Assembly (NCBI RefSeq): GCF_001613305.1
Contig: NZ_BDCC01000005.1
Coordinates: 310,001-374,000, forward strand
Source of the DNA: Nocardia vaccinii NBRC 15922
GTDB lineage: Bacteria; Actinomycetota; Actinomycetes; Mycobacteriales; Mycobacteriaceae
Reading direction: 5' to 3'
DNA: 64,000 nucleotides
Positions 30,166 to 39,142 of the stretch are shown here, piece by piece. The position numbers were made by a program, and so were the translations under genes. The notes under the pieces were generated by a model. That model saw only the letters and a program-made list of their open reading frames with translations. It ran no database searches and was not told where the DNA came from. Within the stretch, counting starts at the first letter, position 1, and every line of letters begins with the position of its first letter.

Positions 30166-30789
30166 TCAGCCGAAGACCAGACCCTTGGCCTGGGCGGTCG
30201 CCCGAGCGAAACGCTCCTGCACGTCGGCCCAGTTGACCACGTTCCAGAACGCCTTCACGTAGTCGGCCTTCACGTTCTTGTACTGCAGGTAGAACGCGTG
30301 CTCCCACATGTCGACCTGCAGCAGCGGGATGATGCCCAGCGGCACGTTGGCCTGCTGGTCGTACAGCTGGAAGGTCAGCAGCTTCTGGCCCAGCTGGTCG
30401 TAGCCCAGCACGGCCCAGCCCGAACCCTGCAGGCCGTTGGCCGCGGCGGTGAACTGCGCGCGGAACTTGTCGAACGAGCCGAACTGGTCGTCGATGGCCG
30501 CGGCCAAGTCGCCGACCGGCTTGTCGCCGCCGTTCGGGGACAGGTTCTTCCACCAGATGGTGTGGTTGACGTGACCGCCCAGGTGGAAGGCCAGGTTCTT
30601 CTCGTTCAGGAAGATCGCGCCGTGGTCACCGGACTCGCGGGCCGCCTCCAGCTTCTCGAGTGCGGCGTTGGCGCCGGCGACATATGCGGCGTGGTGCTTG
30701 GAATGGTGGAGTTCGTTGATCTGCCCGGAGATGTGCGGCTCCAGAGCGCCGTAGTCGTAATCCAGATCTGGCAGCGTGTACTCAGCCAC
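30166..30789 (-). CDS. sodA: Superoxide dismutase (Fe/Mn)
   Basis: Converts superoxide to hydrogen peroxide and oxygen. The 207 residues match the iron/manganese family and the length of mycobacterial SodA. Metal ligands are the His in [12 protein letters not shown], the His in [12 protein letters not shown], and Asp and His in [24 protein letters not shown] is very like the Fe-type M. tuberculosis enzyme, but metal choice cannot be settled by eye. Start GTG 30789 follows GGAAGGGACATC. There is no signal peptide. Confidence 0.98.
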   Translation of the reverse strand: MAEYTLPDLDYDYGALEPHISGQINELHHSKHHAAYVAGANAALEKLEAARESGDHGAIFLNEKNLAFHLGGHVNHTIWWKNLSPNGGDKPVGDLAAAIDDQFGSFDKFRAQFTAAANGLQGSGWAVLGYDQLGQKLLTFQLYDQQANVPLGIIPLLQVDMWEHAFYLQYKNVKADYVKAFWNVVNWADVQERFARATAQAKGLVFG

Positions 30790-30943
30790 GATGTCCCTTC
30801 CGTCGTATGTCAGGCCGTCTGCACCCGGACTTGCCGAGCGCACCCAACCATCATTCGTACACCCGCTTCTGTGCAACCGGCGGCCGTGCCCCCGGAATTC
30901 CTGATGAACGGAAGATTCCCGGCGATCGGAATCGCTTGCGGCG

Positions 30944-31555
30944 CTACATCGGCGGTGCGACGTCCGGCAGCATGGTGCGTGGATCGCAAGCGTCGTGCGC
31001 CTTCCACCAGCGCGCACCACCGGCGATGAACTCCGCGAGCGGAATCTCGCGGCCGTCGGAGGTGGCGATCGAGACGCCCTCGAACCAGATCCGCACATCC
31101 AGCTCGCGCGGGTCGATACCCTCCTGCTGGGAGAACTCCAGCAGATGGCTGCCCGGCTCGGCGCTGATGGTGCTGTCGAAGCTCAGCAGCTCGCGCCACA
31201 GCGCCCAGCCGCTGTCGTCGGCATCGACGAAATCCCAGCCGTGCAGGGCGCCGCCGCCGAATCCGGCGATGGCCTCGCCGAGGGTTTCCAAGGTGAGTGG
31301 GAAGACCTGCGGTTCGGCATCGTCCCAGCGCTGCATGCGCAGCGAGGCGGCGATTCGGCTGACGCCGGTGAGTGTCAGGTACACCCGGTGATCCGTGGGC
31401 GGTGGCCCATCGGTGGGGAGGGTCAGCACCTCGAGTTCGAGTCGAACCCGCCCGGCCTCGGCGTCGGGCACGAGGCCCAGACAGGTGCCTTCGGCGAGTG
31501 CTGTGTTGAGTCCGGCCGTATCCAATCCGTCGAGTAACCCGCGGGTCGCGTCCAT
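30944..31555 (-). CDS. Conserved hypothetical actinobacterial protein
   Basis: A 203-residue soluble protein from ATG 31555. It is acidic and looks like mixed alpha/beta, with [20 protein letters not shown] and [20 protein letters not shown] as conserved-looking blocks. No catalytic motif, signal peptide or membrane helix. I do not recognise the family. It lies upstream of sodA on the same strand with a 154-base gap, so it could be a separate transcript. Confidence 0.8.
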   Translation of the reverse strand: MDATRGLLDGLDTAGLNTALAEGTCLGLVPDAEAGRVRLELEVLTLPTDGPPPTDHRVYLTLTGVSRIAASLRMQRWDDAEPQVFPLTLETLGEAIAGFGGGALHGWDFVDADDSGWALWRELLSFDSTISAEPGSHLLEFSQQEGIDPRELDVRIWFEGVSIATSDGREIPLAEFIAGGARWWKAHDACDPRTMLPDVAPPM

Positions 31556-31934
31556 ATGATCAAGGCTACCGATACCCGGGGACATGTCGGGGATTTCGGC
31601 TCGTCACAGGTGTTGCCGGGATTTTTCGAAACCGAGGGAACCGAACGCCGGTGCGCTCCGTCCAAGTAGTTGTCGGGATCTCCCGGCCGCGGTCCCGCCC
31701 GCCGGTTCTGCGTGCCGCGGCGGATCCCGTAGAAGGCGGTGGGCGACCGCTCCGGCATGAGGAGGGGAGTTTCGGATCGGTCGCCCACATGCGCTTCTTA
31801 CTGGTCAGGGGGTTCGGATCGAATCGGTCCGCACGACACTCTCGACCTGTGGATGAGGCTGTGGATATGTGGATAACTCGGCCCAAGTTATCCACACTCT
31901 CCACCGGTCCGGGTCCCGTGGCAGGATCGAACAC
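31556..31934. other. Intergenic region carrying a DnaA-box cluster
   Basis: 379 bases between the leftward hypothetical gene and the rightward rhodanese gene. No gene recognised. The right end carries four DnaA-box-like 9-mers (see 31848-31896). Confidence 0.5.
31848..31896. promoter_or_regulatory. Cluster of four DnaA boxes
   Basis: TGTGGATGA (31848), TGTGGATAT (31860), TGTGGATAA (31868) and TTATCCACA (31888) lie within 49 bases. The last two are perfect DnaA boxes in opposite orientation, together forming an inverted repeat with an 11-base spacer. The sites sit just upstream of the rhodanese start. Confidence 0.7.
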
Positions 31935-32291
31935 GTGACGAGCCCCGAAATTCCATCGGTGCCGGTGGATGCCGTACCTGCCGAATTCGATGATGCCGGG
32001 ACCACGCCGGCCCTACTGCTCGACGTCCGGGAGGACGATGAGTGGCAGCTCGGGCACGCACCCGGCGCCGTGCACATCCCCATGGCCGCTATCCCCGCGC
32101 GCGCCGACGAGTTGGACTACGAGCGGGAGATCTACGTCGTCTGCCGTCAAGGCGGGCGATCCCTGCAGGTCGTGCGGTATCTGATGCATATCGGATTCGA
32201 TGCGGTGAATATCTCCGGCGGCATGGTGGCCTGGCAGAAGGCCGGTCGCCCGCTGACCACCGAGGGCGATCACGAGGCGACGATCTACTGA
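31935..32291 (+). CDS. Rhodanese-like domain protein
   Basis: A 118-residue single-domain rhodanese. The CDC25/rhodanese fold shows LLLDVREDDEWQLGHAPGAV and the active loop VVCRQGGRS with the persulfide-forming Cys (about residue 77). The C-terminus NISGGMVAWQKAGRPLT is typical. It probably moves sulfane sulfur, but no partner enzyme adjoins. GTG 31935 is the start. It is 16 bases upstream of the DUF4328 protein gene. Confidence 0.93.
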   Translation: MTSPEIPSVPVDAVPAEFDDAGTTPALLLDVREDDEWQLGHAPGAVHIPMAAIPARADELDYEREIYVVCRQGGRSLQVVRYLMHIGFDAVNISGGMVAWQKAGRPLTTEGDHEATIY

Positions 32292-32307
32292 TGAGAGGGG
32301 GACCGGC

Positions 32308-33438
32308 ATGGCGGTGAGTACGGTGGTACAGCCCTGTGCCCGCTGCGGTGCGCGGTGGGCGGTACAGGGCAGACCCATGCACTGGTGCCCGCGCTGCCGC
32401 GGTGTCCTGCTGTCCCCGGCTCCGGTGGACGCCCCGCCGCAGCGGCGTAACTACCGCTGGGTCGCCCGGCCCCCGGGACGTCGCCGACCGCGCGATACCC
32501 GCCCGTCGTCCACGAATCTCGCACCCGCTCCGACACCGCGCTACACCGAGATTCCGCGCTGGGGACTGCACGACCGGCCGTACCAGCCGGCGTCGGCCAC
32601 CCGGTCACGGTTGGCTCGGCTGAGTGATCGGGTCGTGCGGCTGCTGACGACCACGGCGGTGCTGTTCGCCTTAGCCGCGGCCGCCGAATTCGCGCGATAT
32701 CTGCTGCTCATGCGGAACCGGACGCGATTGATCGAACCGATCGTGGTCTACCTGTCCGACTGGTCGGTGCGGGTCTTCGCCGTGCTGGCCCTGGTGTTCG
32801 CGCTGGTGACCGCTGTCGCGCTGGTGGGCTGGCTGATCGAGGCCCGGCGTCGGGCCTACGCCGCCGACGGGCAGCGCGATCCGCGCGGGATGTGGGCGCT
32901 GCTGCTGGGCTGTGTGGTCCCCGTGGTGAATCTGCTGTGGCCCGGTGTATTCCTGATCGAGCTGGCCCGCCGGCACGACGATCCGCGCGTGCTGCAGACC
33001 GTGCGGATCTGGTGGTCGGTCTGGGTGATCAACGGCGTGATGGCCGTGGTCGCGTTGGGCTTTCGGAGCGCCGATACCTTGCAGGCCCAGGCCAACGGGG
33101 TGATTTTCACCGTCTACACCGATCTGGTGGCAACGGCCGTCACGGTCCTGTCGCTCTGGGTGGTGCGCTCGTGCGAGGGGCAGGATCTGCGCGGTCGTCG
33201 CCGGTCGGCGCGGCGCTGGGTGGCCACCGGCGGTCCGGTCGTTCCGGTCATCGAACCGGTGCATCCGGCGACTGCGGAGGCCGGATCGGCGGACGCGGAT
33301 TCCGCCTCGGCCGCGGATGGTCCGAGCGGGGCGGCGGCGGCCCGGCGCGCGGTGGATCCGGAGGTCGTGCAGGATGTGCGTGCGGAGGCCGTGTCGATTG
33401 CGGAATCCGAGCCGCAGGAGGAGGTCATGGCGAAGTGA
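32308..33438 (+). CDS. DUF4328 membrane protein with N-terminal zinc ribbon
   Basis: 376 residues. The N-terminus has two CxxC pairs (CARC at 10-13 and CPRC at about 27-30) that form a zinc ribbon, then a Pro/Arg-rich linker to about residue 100, then six hydrophobic segments ending near residue 290 (the DUF4328 domain). The tail is Ala/Ser/Glu-rich and probably disordered. Function unknown. Its stop overlaps the start of the glycerophosphodiesterase gene (GTGA), so the two are coupled. Confidence 0.85.
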   Translation: MAVSTVVQPCARCGARWAVQGRPMHWCPRCRGVLLSPAPVDAPPQRRNYRWVARPPGRRRPRDTRPSSTNLAPAPTPRYTEIPRWGLHDRPYQPASATRSRLARLSDRVVRLLTTTAVLFALAAAAEFARYLLLMRNRTRLIEPIVVYLSDWSVRVFAVLALVFALVTAVALVGWLIEARRRAYAADGQRDPRGMWALLLGCVVPVVNLLWPGVFLIELARRHDDPRVLQTVRIWWSVWVINGVMAVVALGFRSADTLQAQANGVIFTVYTDLVATAVTVLSLWVVRSCEGQDLRGRRRSARRWVATGGPVVPVIEPVHPATAEAGSADADSASAADGPSGAAAARRAVDPEVVQDVRAEAVSIAESEPQEEVMAK

Positions 33439-34232
33439 ACCAGGACAGTCGTGCGCCGTTCGTCGTCGCGCATCGGGGCGCCTCGGCGGCACGTCCGGAA
33501 CACACTCTCGCCGCATATGAGCTGGCCCTGCAGGAAGGCGCAGACGGCGTCGAATGTGATGTGCGGCTGACTCGCGACGGCCATCTGGTCTGTGTGCACG
33601 ACCGCACGGTGGATCGCACCTCCTCGGGGTCCGGGCTGGTCAGCGAGATGAGCCTGGAGGAGTTGCGGGCCCTGGACTTCGGCGCCGACGGTGCGTCTTC
33701 CGCGGTGCTGACCCTGAGCGAGTTGATCTCGCTGGTGCTGGATTGGCGCAGTCGGCCGACCAAGCTGTTCATCGAGACCAAACATCCGGTGCGGTATGGC
33801 GCGCTGGTGGAGAACAAGGTCCTGGCCGAACTGCAGCGGTTCGGTATCGCGACGCCCGCCTCGGCGGCGCATTCGCGGGCGGTCGTGATGTCCTTCGCCG
33901 CGACGGCGGTCTGGCGAATTCGCCGCGCCGCGCCGCTGCTGCCGACGGTGCTGCTCGGTGAGTCGTCCCGCTACCTCGGCGGCAGTGCGGCGACCACGGT
34001 CGGCGCGACGGCGGTCGGACCGTCGGTGAAAACCCTGCGCGAACATCCCGACCTGGTCGACAAGGCCGCCGCCGCCGGACGTGCGACGTACTGCTGGACG
34101 GTCGACGATTCGGACGATGTGAAGCTGTGCGCCGAACTCGGCGTCAACTGGGTCGCCACCAACCATCCCGGCCGCACGAAGGCGTTGCTGGATGCGCTCG
34201 GCCCCCTGCCCGATTCGCAACCGGGCCAGTGA
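33435..34232 (+). CDS. glpQ1: Glycerophosphodiester phosphodiesterase
   Basis: Hydrolyses glycerophosphodiesters to glycerol 3-phosphate and an alcohol. 265 residues with the family signature VAHRGASAARPEHTLAAY (catalytic His, Arg, Glu), GADGVECDVRLTRDGHLVCVHD (metal Glu/Asp and the second His) and LFIETKHPVRYG, and a C-terminal TYCWTVDDSDDV motif. No signal peptide, so cytoplasmic. The symbol follows M. tuberculosis Rv3842c, which has the same genomic neighbourhood. GTG 33435 overlaps the upstream stop. Confidence 0.95.
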   Translation: MNQDSRAPFVVAHRGASAARPEHTLAAYELALQEGADGVECDVRLTRDGHLVCVHDRTVDRTSSGSGLVSEMSLEELRALDFGADGASSAVLTLSELISLVLDWRSRPTKLFIETKHPVRYGALVENKVLAELQRFGIATPASAAHSRAVVMSFAATAVWRIRRAAPLLPTVLLGESSRYLGGSAATTVGATAVGPSVKTLREHPDLVDKAAAAGRATYCWTVDDSDDVKLCAELGVNWVATNHPGRTKALLDALGPLPDSQPGQ

Positions 34233-34335
34233 GAGGCCGATAGCTGGGTCACGGCGTGGGCGGCAGGCAACTTCCCGGCGCTCGACGGCACGGTGAATCG
34301 CGATCAGGCCGTATCGCGCTGTAGGTTCTGCGTTC

Positions 34336-35253
34336 GTGGGTAAGAGTAAGCGGAACAGTCCCAAGCCCGACAGCAACCGGGCCCAGCGTCTCGCCGAGCG
34401 GCGAGCCGAGCAAGCCAACCGCGGCGTGACGCGTCCGTTCGCGGGTCTGGCCGCCGAATGCGATCTGGTGGCGCTACGGGAGTTCGTACCGTCGGCGACC
34501 GCGACGTTGCCGACCGCACCCGGATTCGCCGCGAAACGTCCGGTGACCCTGGCCACGGTCCTGCCCGGCGCGGTGGCCGCGCTGGTGCGCGCCGCCGCCG
34601 AACCGATCGGCTTCGTAGCCGCGCAGGTGCAGTTCCAGTCCGAGAATCCGGCCGCCGATCTGGCCACCGCTATCGCCTGGACGCAGACCACCGAGCCCGG
34701 CGAATCGCTGAACAGCGCGGCCGACGCCGACGCGACGGCCGCGCCGCTGACCGAGGTGATCGATCCGAACGCGGCCCTGGACCTGACCGTGCATCAGGAC
34801 TTCAACTGGTGGGTGCCCGAGGGTGTGCAGCCCGATCCGCAGGTGGCCGCCACCATCGAACAGGCGAATCACGCGATCATGCCCTCGGATCGCCTGCACT
34901 TGGACGCCGACGCCATCGGTGCGGCCTGGTGGGTCGACGCGGGGGAGAAGGCGCATCTGCGCTGGGTCCGCCCGGAGGACGAGGACGCGCTGATGCTGGC
35001 GCTCGCGCGCCTGCACGCCTCCGGTGGCCTGCACCTCGGTGAGGGTTCCCGCTTCGCCGGTTCGTTCCGCACCCACGGCCTGCTGGTCCCGGTCTTCGAT
35101 CTGGACCGCGAACGGCATGCCACCGAATGGGTGAAGCCCGCAACGGAATTCGGCGCCCGCCTCGTCGAGGCCCTCGCCTCCGACGCCCCCCTGACCCCGG
35201 ACGAGCGACGCTCCCGTGACGGGTTGCGCTCGCGTCAGATCACTTTGCGCTGA
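34336..35253 (+). CDS. DUF5926 family protein
   Basis: A 305-residue soluble protein with a basic N-terminus (MGKSKRNSPKP on) and no signal or membrane helix. Blocks such as NWWVPEGVQPDPQVAATIEQ, AWWVDAGEKAHLRWVRPEDE and GSFRTHGLLVPVFDLD match DUF5926, a family confined to actinobacteria with no assigned role as far as I know. GTG start at 34336. It is isolated, with about 100 bases on the left and 272 on the right; I see nothing in 35254-35525. Confidence 0.85.
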   Translation: MGKSKRNSPKPDSNRAQRLAERRAEQANRGVTRPFAGLAAECDLVALREFVPSATATLPTAPGFAAKRPVTLATVLPGAVAALVRAAAEPIGFVAAQVQFQSENPAADLATAIAWTQTTEPGESLNSAADADATAAPLTEVIDPNAALDLTVHQDFNWWVPEGVQPDPQVAATIEQANHAIMPSDRLHLDADAIGAAWWVDAGEKAHLRWVRPEDEDALMLALARLHASGGLHLGEGSRFAGSFRTHGLLVPVFDLDRERHATEWVKPATEFGARLVEALASDAPLTPDERRSRDGLRSRQITLR

Positions 35254-35525
35254 TCCGGTGCACTCGGCGGCCGAATGCTGCGACTTGCGTGGGGTCTCGG
35301 TACTCGGCTGAGTGCGTCCGGGTCAGGTTGGGTCGCGCTTGCTGGGACGGTCGTCGATGATGTTGGCCCGCAAGGGATATCGGCTTGCTCAGGTGGGGCC
35401 GTTCGTCTCCGGCGGGCTACTGCTTCGGACGAGCGAGGTCGGGCCACGGGGCCGGCTGGGCAGGTGAGCCGCGTCCGTCCACCACGGACTCGGCTCGTCG
35501 GCAGCCGGATGTCTACCGGGCCAAC

Positions 35526-36812
35526 TCATTTGGTGAGTAGATCGTCCGGGATCGGCTTGTCGGCGGCGAGGTCGGCGAAGAACTGGCCGGCCTGGGGCTT
35601 GTCCCAGAGCAGGACGTTGCCGCTGCCGTCGACGGTTTCGAAACCGCCGATGGGCACGGTCGTCGCGACGGTGTTCGCGTGCAGTGCCCAGGCCAGGCGG
35701 CCCAAGGCCCAGATGTGGTCGCCGTTGTCCACCTGCAGTGTGCCGGTGATGCCGGTCGCCAGCGGCCACAGTTTGAACGGGTTGGCCAGGGTGCTCGCGC
35801 TGGTCGCCTTCTTCAGCAGGGCCGCGAGGAACATCCGCTGATTGTTCATCCGGTCCAGATCCGCGCGCGGGGTCGCGCGGGTGCGCACGAATCCGAGGGC
35901 TTGCGGGCCGCTCAGATGCTGGCAGCCCGCGGGCAGGTGGAGCCCGGCCTTCGGGTCATTGATCGCATTCGGCAGACACATATCGATACCGCCGACCGCG
36001 TCCACCATATTCGCGAAGCCGCCGAAGCCGATCTTCGCGAAATGGTCGATATGCAGACCGGTCGCGGTTTCCACGGTCTGAGTCAGCAGTTTCGGGCCGC
36101 CCTCCGCGAAGGCCGCATTCAATTTGTCGCGACCGTGGCCGGGAATGGGCACATAGGAATCGCGCGGAAGGCTGACGATGGTGGTCGAGCCCGACTGCGG
36201 AATGTGCACCAACATGATGGTGTCGCTGCGCTCACCGCCCGCATCGGCCGCATCGCCGGTGGACAGCTGCTGTTCCTGCGCCTGGGTCATCCCTTCGCGA
36301 CTGTCCGAACCGGTGAGCAGCCAATTGGTTCCGGCGGTCTGCCCCACACGTCCGGAGTAGGCGGCCAGCGCGTCGATTCGGTGCAGCGAACTGTCCAGAT
36401 AGATCCCGGCCGCGATCGGTGTGATGATCAGCACCAGCAACAACGCCAGAAACCAACGCCCCCAATGCCGCCTGCGGCGCACCCCGGGTTGACGCGGCGG
36501 AGGCTTGCGACGTCGCGTGGGTGGGAGGGGCGCAGGCGGCGACCCGTCCTGATACGGCACGGGGCGCTGCGGCGGGGCCCAACCCCGATCCGGCCCCGGC
36601 CGCGGACCGCGGCCACGCGGCGGCGGAGGAGGAGACTGCGGACCACCTTCCGACCAGGCCAGCGGGGGTTGTCTTCCGTCCCGGCGCATGACCTGGGTGG
36701 GTTCGATTCGCGGCGGATCACCCGGCGTCGGGGGTCGCCCACCGGGGCCCTGCGGCGGCACCCGGCGCATCCGTGGATCCCGCGGATCGTACGGGGGTCG
36801 CTCGCGGTTCAT
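35526..36812 (-). CDS. LytR-CpsA-Psr (LCP) family protein
   Basis: Attaches secondary polymers to peptidoglycan; in Mycobacteriales the substrate is arabinogalactan. 428 residues: a Pro/Arg-rich cytoplasmic N-terminus (to about 112), one membrane helix (FLALLLVLIITPIAAGIYL), then the LCP domain with TGSDSREG, SDTIMLVHIP, SLPRDSYVPIPGHGRDKLNA and FVRTR..DRMNNQR, which hold the Arg and Asp residues that bind pyrophosphate. The start at ATG 36812 is the first residue that gives a normal LCP N-terminus; the frame extends upstream through the CPBP gene in another frame. Confidence 0.92.
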   Translation of the reverse strand: MNRERPPYDPRDPRMRRVPPQGPGGRPPTPGDPPRIEPTQVMRRDGRQPPLAWSEGGPQSPPPPPRGRGPRPGPDRGWAPPQRPVPYQDGSPPAPLPPTRRRKPPPRQPGVRRRRHWGRWFLALLLVLIITPIAAGIYLDSSLHRIDALAAYSGRVGQTAGTNWLLTGSDSREGMTQAQEQQLSTGDAADAGGERSDTIMLVHIPQSGSTTIVSLPRDSYVPIPGHGRDKLNAAFAEGGPKLLTQTVETATGLHIDHFAKIGFGGFANMVDAVGGIDMCLPNAINDPKAGLHLPAGCQHLSGPQALGFVRTRATPRADLDRMNNQRMFLAALLKKATSASTLANPFKLWPLATGITGTLQVDNGDHIWALGRLAWALHANTVATTVPIGGFETVDGSGNVLLWDKPQAGQFFADLAADKPIPDDLLTK

Positions 36813-36844
36813 CTCCGCGATAGTAACGGGAGAAGCTGTGTGTT

Positions 36845-37639
36845 TCAGGGGAGCCAGGTGACATGGCCGTGCAGCAAGGTGTAACCGATATAGGCGACCG
36901 AGTCGATTGTGGCGTGCGCCACTATCAATGGCCACAGTCGATTGGTGCGCTGCCAGAACCCGCCGAAGATCAAGCCCATCACCAGATTCCCCAAGCCGCC
37001 GCCGAGGCCCTGGTAGAGGTGATAGCTCCCGCGCAGCAGGGCCGAGGCGAGCAGGGACCGGTTCGGCGACCAATCCAGTTGCCGCAGTCGGGTGATCAGA
37101 TATGCCACCACGATCAGCTCCTCGGCCACGGCATTGGCCACGGCCGACAGGATCAGCGCGGGCAGCCGCCACCAGTGATCGCCCAGGGAACTGGGCACGA
37201 TGGTGACGCTCAATCCGAGTGCGTGCGCGATCAGATACAGACCGAGGCCCGGTAGCCCGATCACGGCCGCGAGCACGAGCGCGGGAACGACGTCGCGACG
37301 CAGGCGAATTCGCGCCAGGCCGATGAGTCGCAATCCGAATCCGCTGCGCCACAACAGATACAGTCCCAGCGCACCCCAACCCGCCAACCGCAGCACGCTC
37401 AACAGCTGGAACAGCAGATCGATGGTCGACTGCGTGGCCCGCGACGGATTCAGCGCCACCGACTGCCCGCCGATCCCACCCGGCGCCAGCGCACTTTCCA
37501 GCAGCGACAGCGCCGCACTGGCTCCGCTCAGCCCGAAGGTGACGACCAGAACGACCACAATCTCGATCCGGATCGCCCGCCGCTCCCCGTTGGAGGCGGG
37601 CACGGGCCACACCGGAACAGCATCAGCAGCCGAATTCAC
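36845..37639 (-). CDS. CPBP family intramembrane protease
   Basis: A 264-residue polytopic protein with seven or eight helices. The CPBP (Abi, CAAX protease-like) motifs are all present: AVAEELIVVAYLITRLR (Glu-Glu with Arg), RGSYHLYQGLGG (His), and IVAHATIDSVAY (His and Asp). The glutamate and histidine residues form the proposed metalloprotease site in the membrane. Such proteins process lipoproteins or bacteriocins, or have no known target. It is 33 bases upstream of the LCP gene and probably cotranscribed. Confidence 0.9.
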   Translation of the reverse strand: MNSAADAVPVWPVPASNGERRAIRIEIVVVLVVTFGLSGASAALSLLESALAPGGIGGQSVALNPSRATQSTIDLLFQLLSVLRLAGWGALGLYLLWRSGFGLRLIGLARIRLRRDVVPALVLAAVIGLPGLGLYLIAHALGLSVTIVPSSLGDHWWRLPALILSAVANAVAEELIVVAYLITRLRQLDWSPNRSLLASALLRGSYHLYQGLGGGLGNLVMGLIFGGFWQRTNRLWPLIVAHATIDSVAYIGYTLLHGHVTWLP

Positions 37640-37821
37640 TCCGCCAATCTAATCCGGGCGCGCACGCCCTGGCCTTCGCCCAGGGCGCAAACGCGCAGCG
37701 GTGACCGGCCCCCGCGAGAATCACCGATCGTCACCGCGGTTGCGCGGGTCTGCGCCTCCCGGTTCCTCCGGCGTTCCGATTTCCGGACCGCGATGCTGCC
37801 CGGCGTGGCGTCCCGAGCCGG

Positions 37822-38586
37822 CTACATCCGGCGCATGCCGTGCAGGAATGGGCAGCCGACGAGGATTCGAACTGCGCGACTGAGGGATTGGATGTCCTCG
37901 ACCGGGGTCTGGAAGGGCAGGCGCACGTCGTGGTCCTCCTCGTCGGTCTCGATGCGCAGGCTGATGCCGTAGCGATCGATCGCGAGGGGGTGGATCGCGC
38001 CGCCGCGCAGGCGGGTCGGCAGGTGTCGGGCGAGCTGGGCGACGACGTCGGCGTGGTCGGCGTCCATATGCTGCAGCCAGGCCGCCTCGAGCTCCCAGAA
38101 CGGGTCGGGTCGCGCCTCGCGCAGATCCGCATGGCAGACCGATTCCGCGCCGGTCGAATCCGCCAGCACCGCGGAATTGATCATCAGGCGCAACAGGGTC
38201 GTGGTGTGCCCGACGTCGAGCAGGGCCGGATGCGGGTGGTCCTCGGCGACGGCCGAGGCGAGCAGGCGCTGTGTCCCGGCCGGGACCGTGCGCACGCGCC
38301 CGCGCAGCCAGACCAGCGCCCGCACCGGCTCGCGCAACGGCAGCGGCGTGCGATCGGTGAGTTCGAGTACGGCCTGGACGCCACCCGCACCACCGCGCGC
38401 CGCGGCGGCGACCGCGGGTGAGCCCATCGGCACCGCGACCACGGCGTCACCGCACTGGCGCAGGTGGTGGACCGTGATGGTCGCCGGGTCGATTCCGGGC
38501 AGGGCCAGCATCGCGTGATCGGCATGTGCGCAGGCGTTGCGGATCCGTTCGGCGGTCGATGGCGCGAGGGTCGGATTCGGTCGCAT
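37822..38586 (-). CDS. DUF2470 domain protein, iron-regulated candidate (Rv3839-like)
   Basis: A 254-residue soluble protein. The N-terminal split-barrel-like part (about 1-150) is followed by a C-terminal DUF2470 domain: AAWLQHMDADHADVVAQLAR, then GISLRIETDEEDHDVRLPF. DUF2470 occurs in HugZ-type heme-degrading enzymes, where the C-terminal His contacts heme; the His of ADHADVV may correspond. An IdeR-type iron box lies 40 bases upstream of the ATG, so expression probably rises when iron is scarce. A heme- or iron-linked role follows from both, but heme degradation is not shown. Confidence 0.82.
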   Translation of the reverse strand: MRPNPTLAPSTAERIRNACAHADHAMLALPGIDPATITVHHLRQCGDAVVAVPMGSPAVAAAARGGAGGVQAVLELTDRTPLPLREPVRALVWLRGRVRTVPAGTQRLLASAVAEDHPHPALLDVGHTTTLLRLMINSAVLADSTGAESVCHADLREARPDPFWELEAAWLQHMDADHADVVAQLARHLPTRLRGGAIHPLAIDRYGISLRIETDEEDHDVRLPFQTPVEDIQSLSRAVRILVGCPFLHGMRRM

Positions 38587-38625
38587 GCATTACCTCCAGG
38601 GCTGGTCCCGGCCACGGCATATCAG

Positions 38626-38644
38626 TTAGGTAAACCTAAGCTAA
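38626..38644. promoter_or_regulatory. IdeR/DtxR-type iron box TTAGGTAAACCTAAGCTAA
   Basis: Fifteen of 19 positions match the IdeR consensus (TTAGGTTAGGCTAACCTAA), with the intact TTAGGT and CTAA ends. It lies between the divergent DUF2470 gene (start 38586) and the rightward gene (start 38692), where it could affect either; it is 40 bases upstream of the first. Confidence 0.7.
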
Positions 38645-38691
38645 GTGAATATGGCCGGTTGTGCAAGCATTTCGATCGCTACGGTGGAAAT

Positions 38692-39132
38692 GTGCCGCAC
38701 GATTCCACCGCCGCCGAACCGGTTCCGCTGACGTTGTCCATGCCCGCCGCATCCCGGGCCGATCTGGCGGAAGGGCTGGTCCGGCCACCGTCGGAGGTTC
38801 CCGAAGCGCCGGTGCTGGACGCCGGACTGCCCGATGTTCAGGTGGCCGAATTCCTCGTCGTGGCCGCGCACTCCGCCGGCGGATTCATCGCTCGCACCGA
38901 TTCCGGGGAACGGGCCGTGGGCGTCGTCGCCGCGACGGTCGCCGCGCTCTGCGGCGAGGACATCCGCCGCGCACTGATTCGTCCGGACCTGGAGTTCCTG
39001 CGCGGCCTGGGACCGGCGGCGGTGGAGGCGCTGCGCGGTGTGCTGCTCGCGATCGAGTCCGAAACGCCGGACGCCGTCGTGAAAGCCCTGGAAGTGCTGC
39101 AAACTCCGAGCCCACCGGCAACCGGTCGGTAA
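38692..39132 (+). CDS. Conserved hypothetical protein upstream of pheA
   Basis: A 146-residue soluble acidic protein, GTG start at 38692. It is Ala/Val/Glu-rich and predicted mostly helical, with VAEFLVVAAHSAGGFIARTD and AAVEALRGVLLAIESETPD. No domain recognised. It is 10 bases upstream of pheA, so probably the first gene of that transcript. It shares the divergent promoter region with the iron-box gene. Confidence 0.7.
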   Translation: MPHDSTAAEPVPLTLSMPAASRADLAEGLVRPPSEVPEAPVLDAGLPDVQVAEFLVVAAHSAGGFIARTDSGERAVGVVAATVAALCGEDIRRALIRPDLEFLRGLGPAAVEALRGVLLAIESETPDAVVKALEVLQTPSPPATGR

Positions 39133-39142
39133 TGTCGTATCC

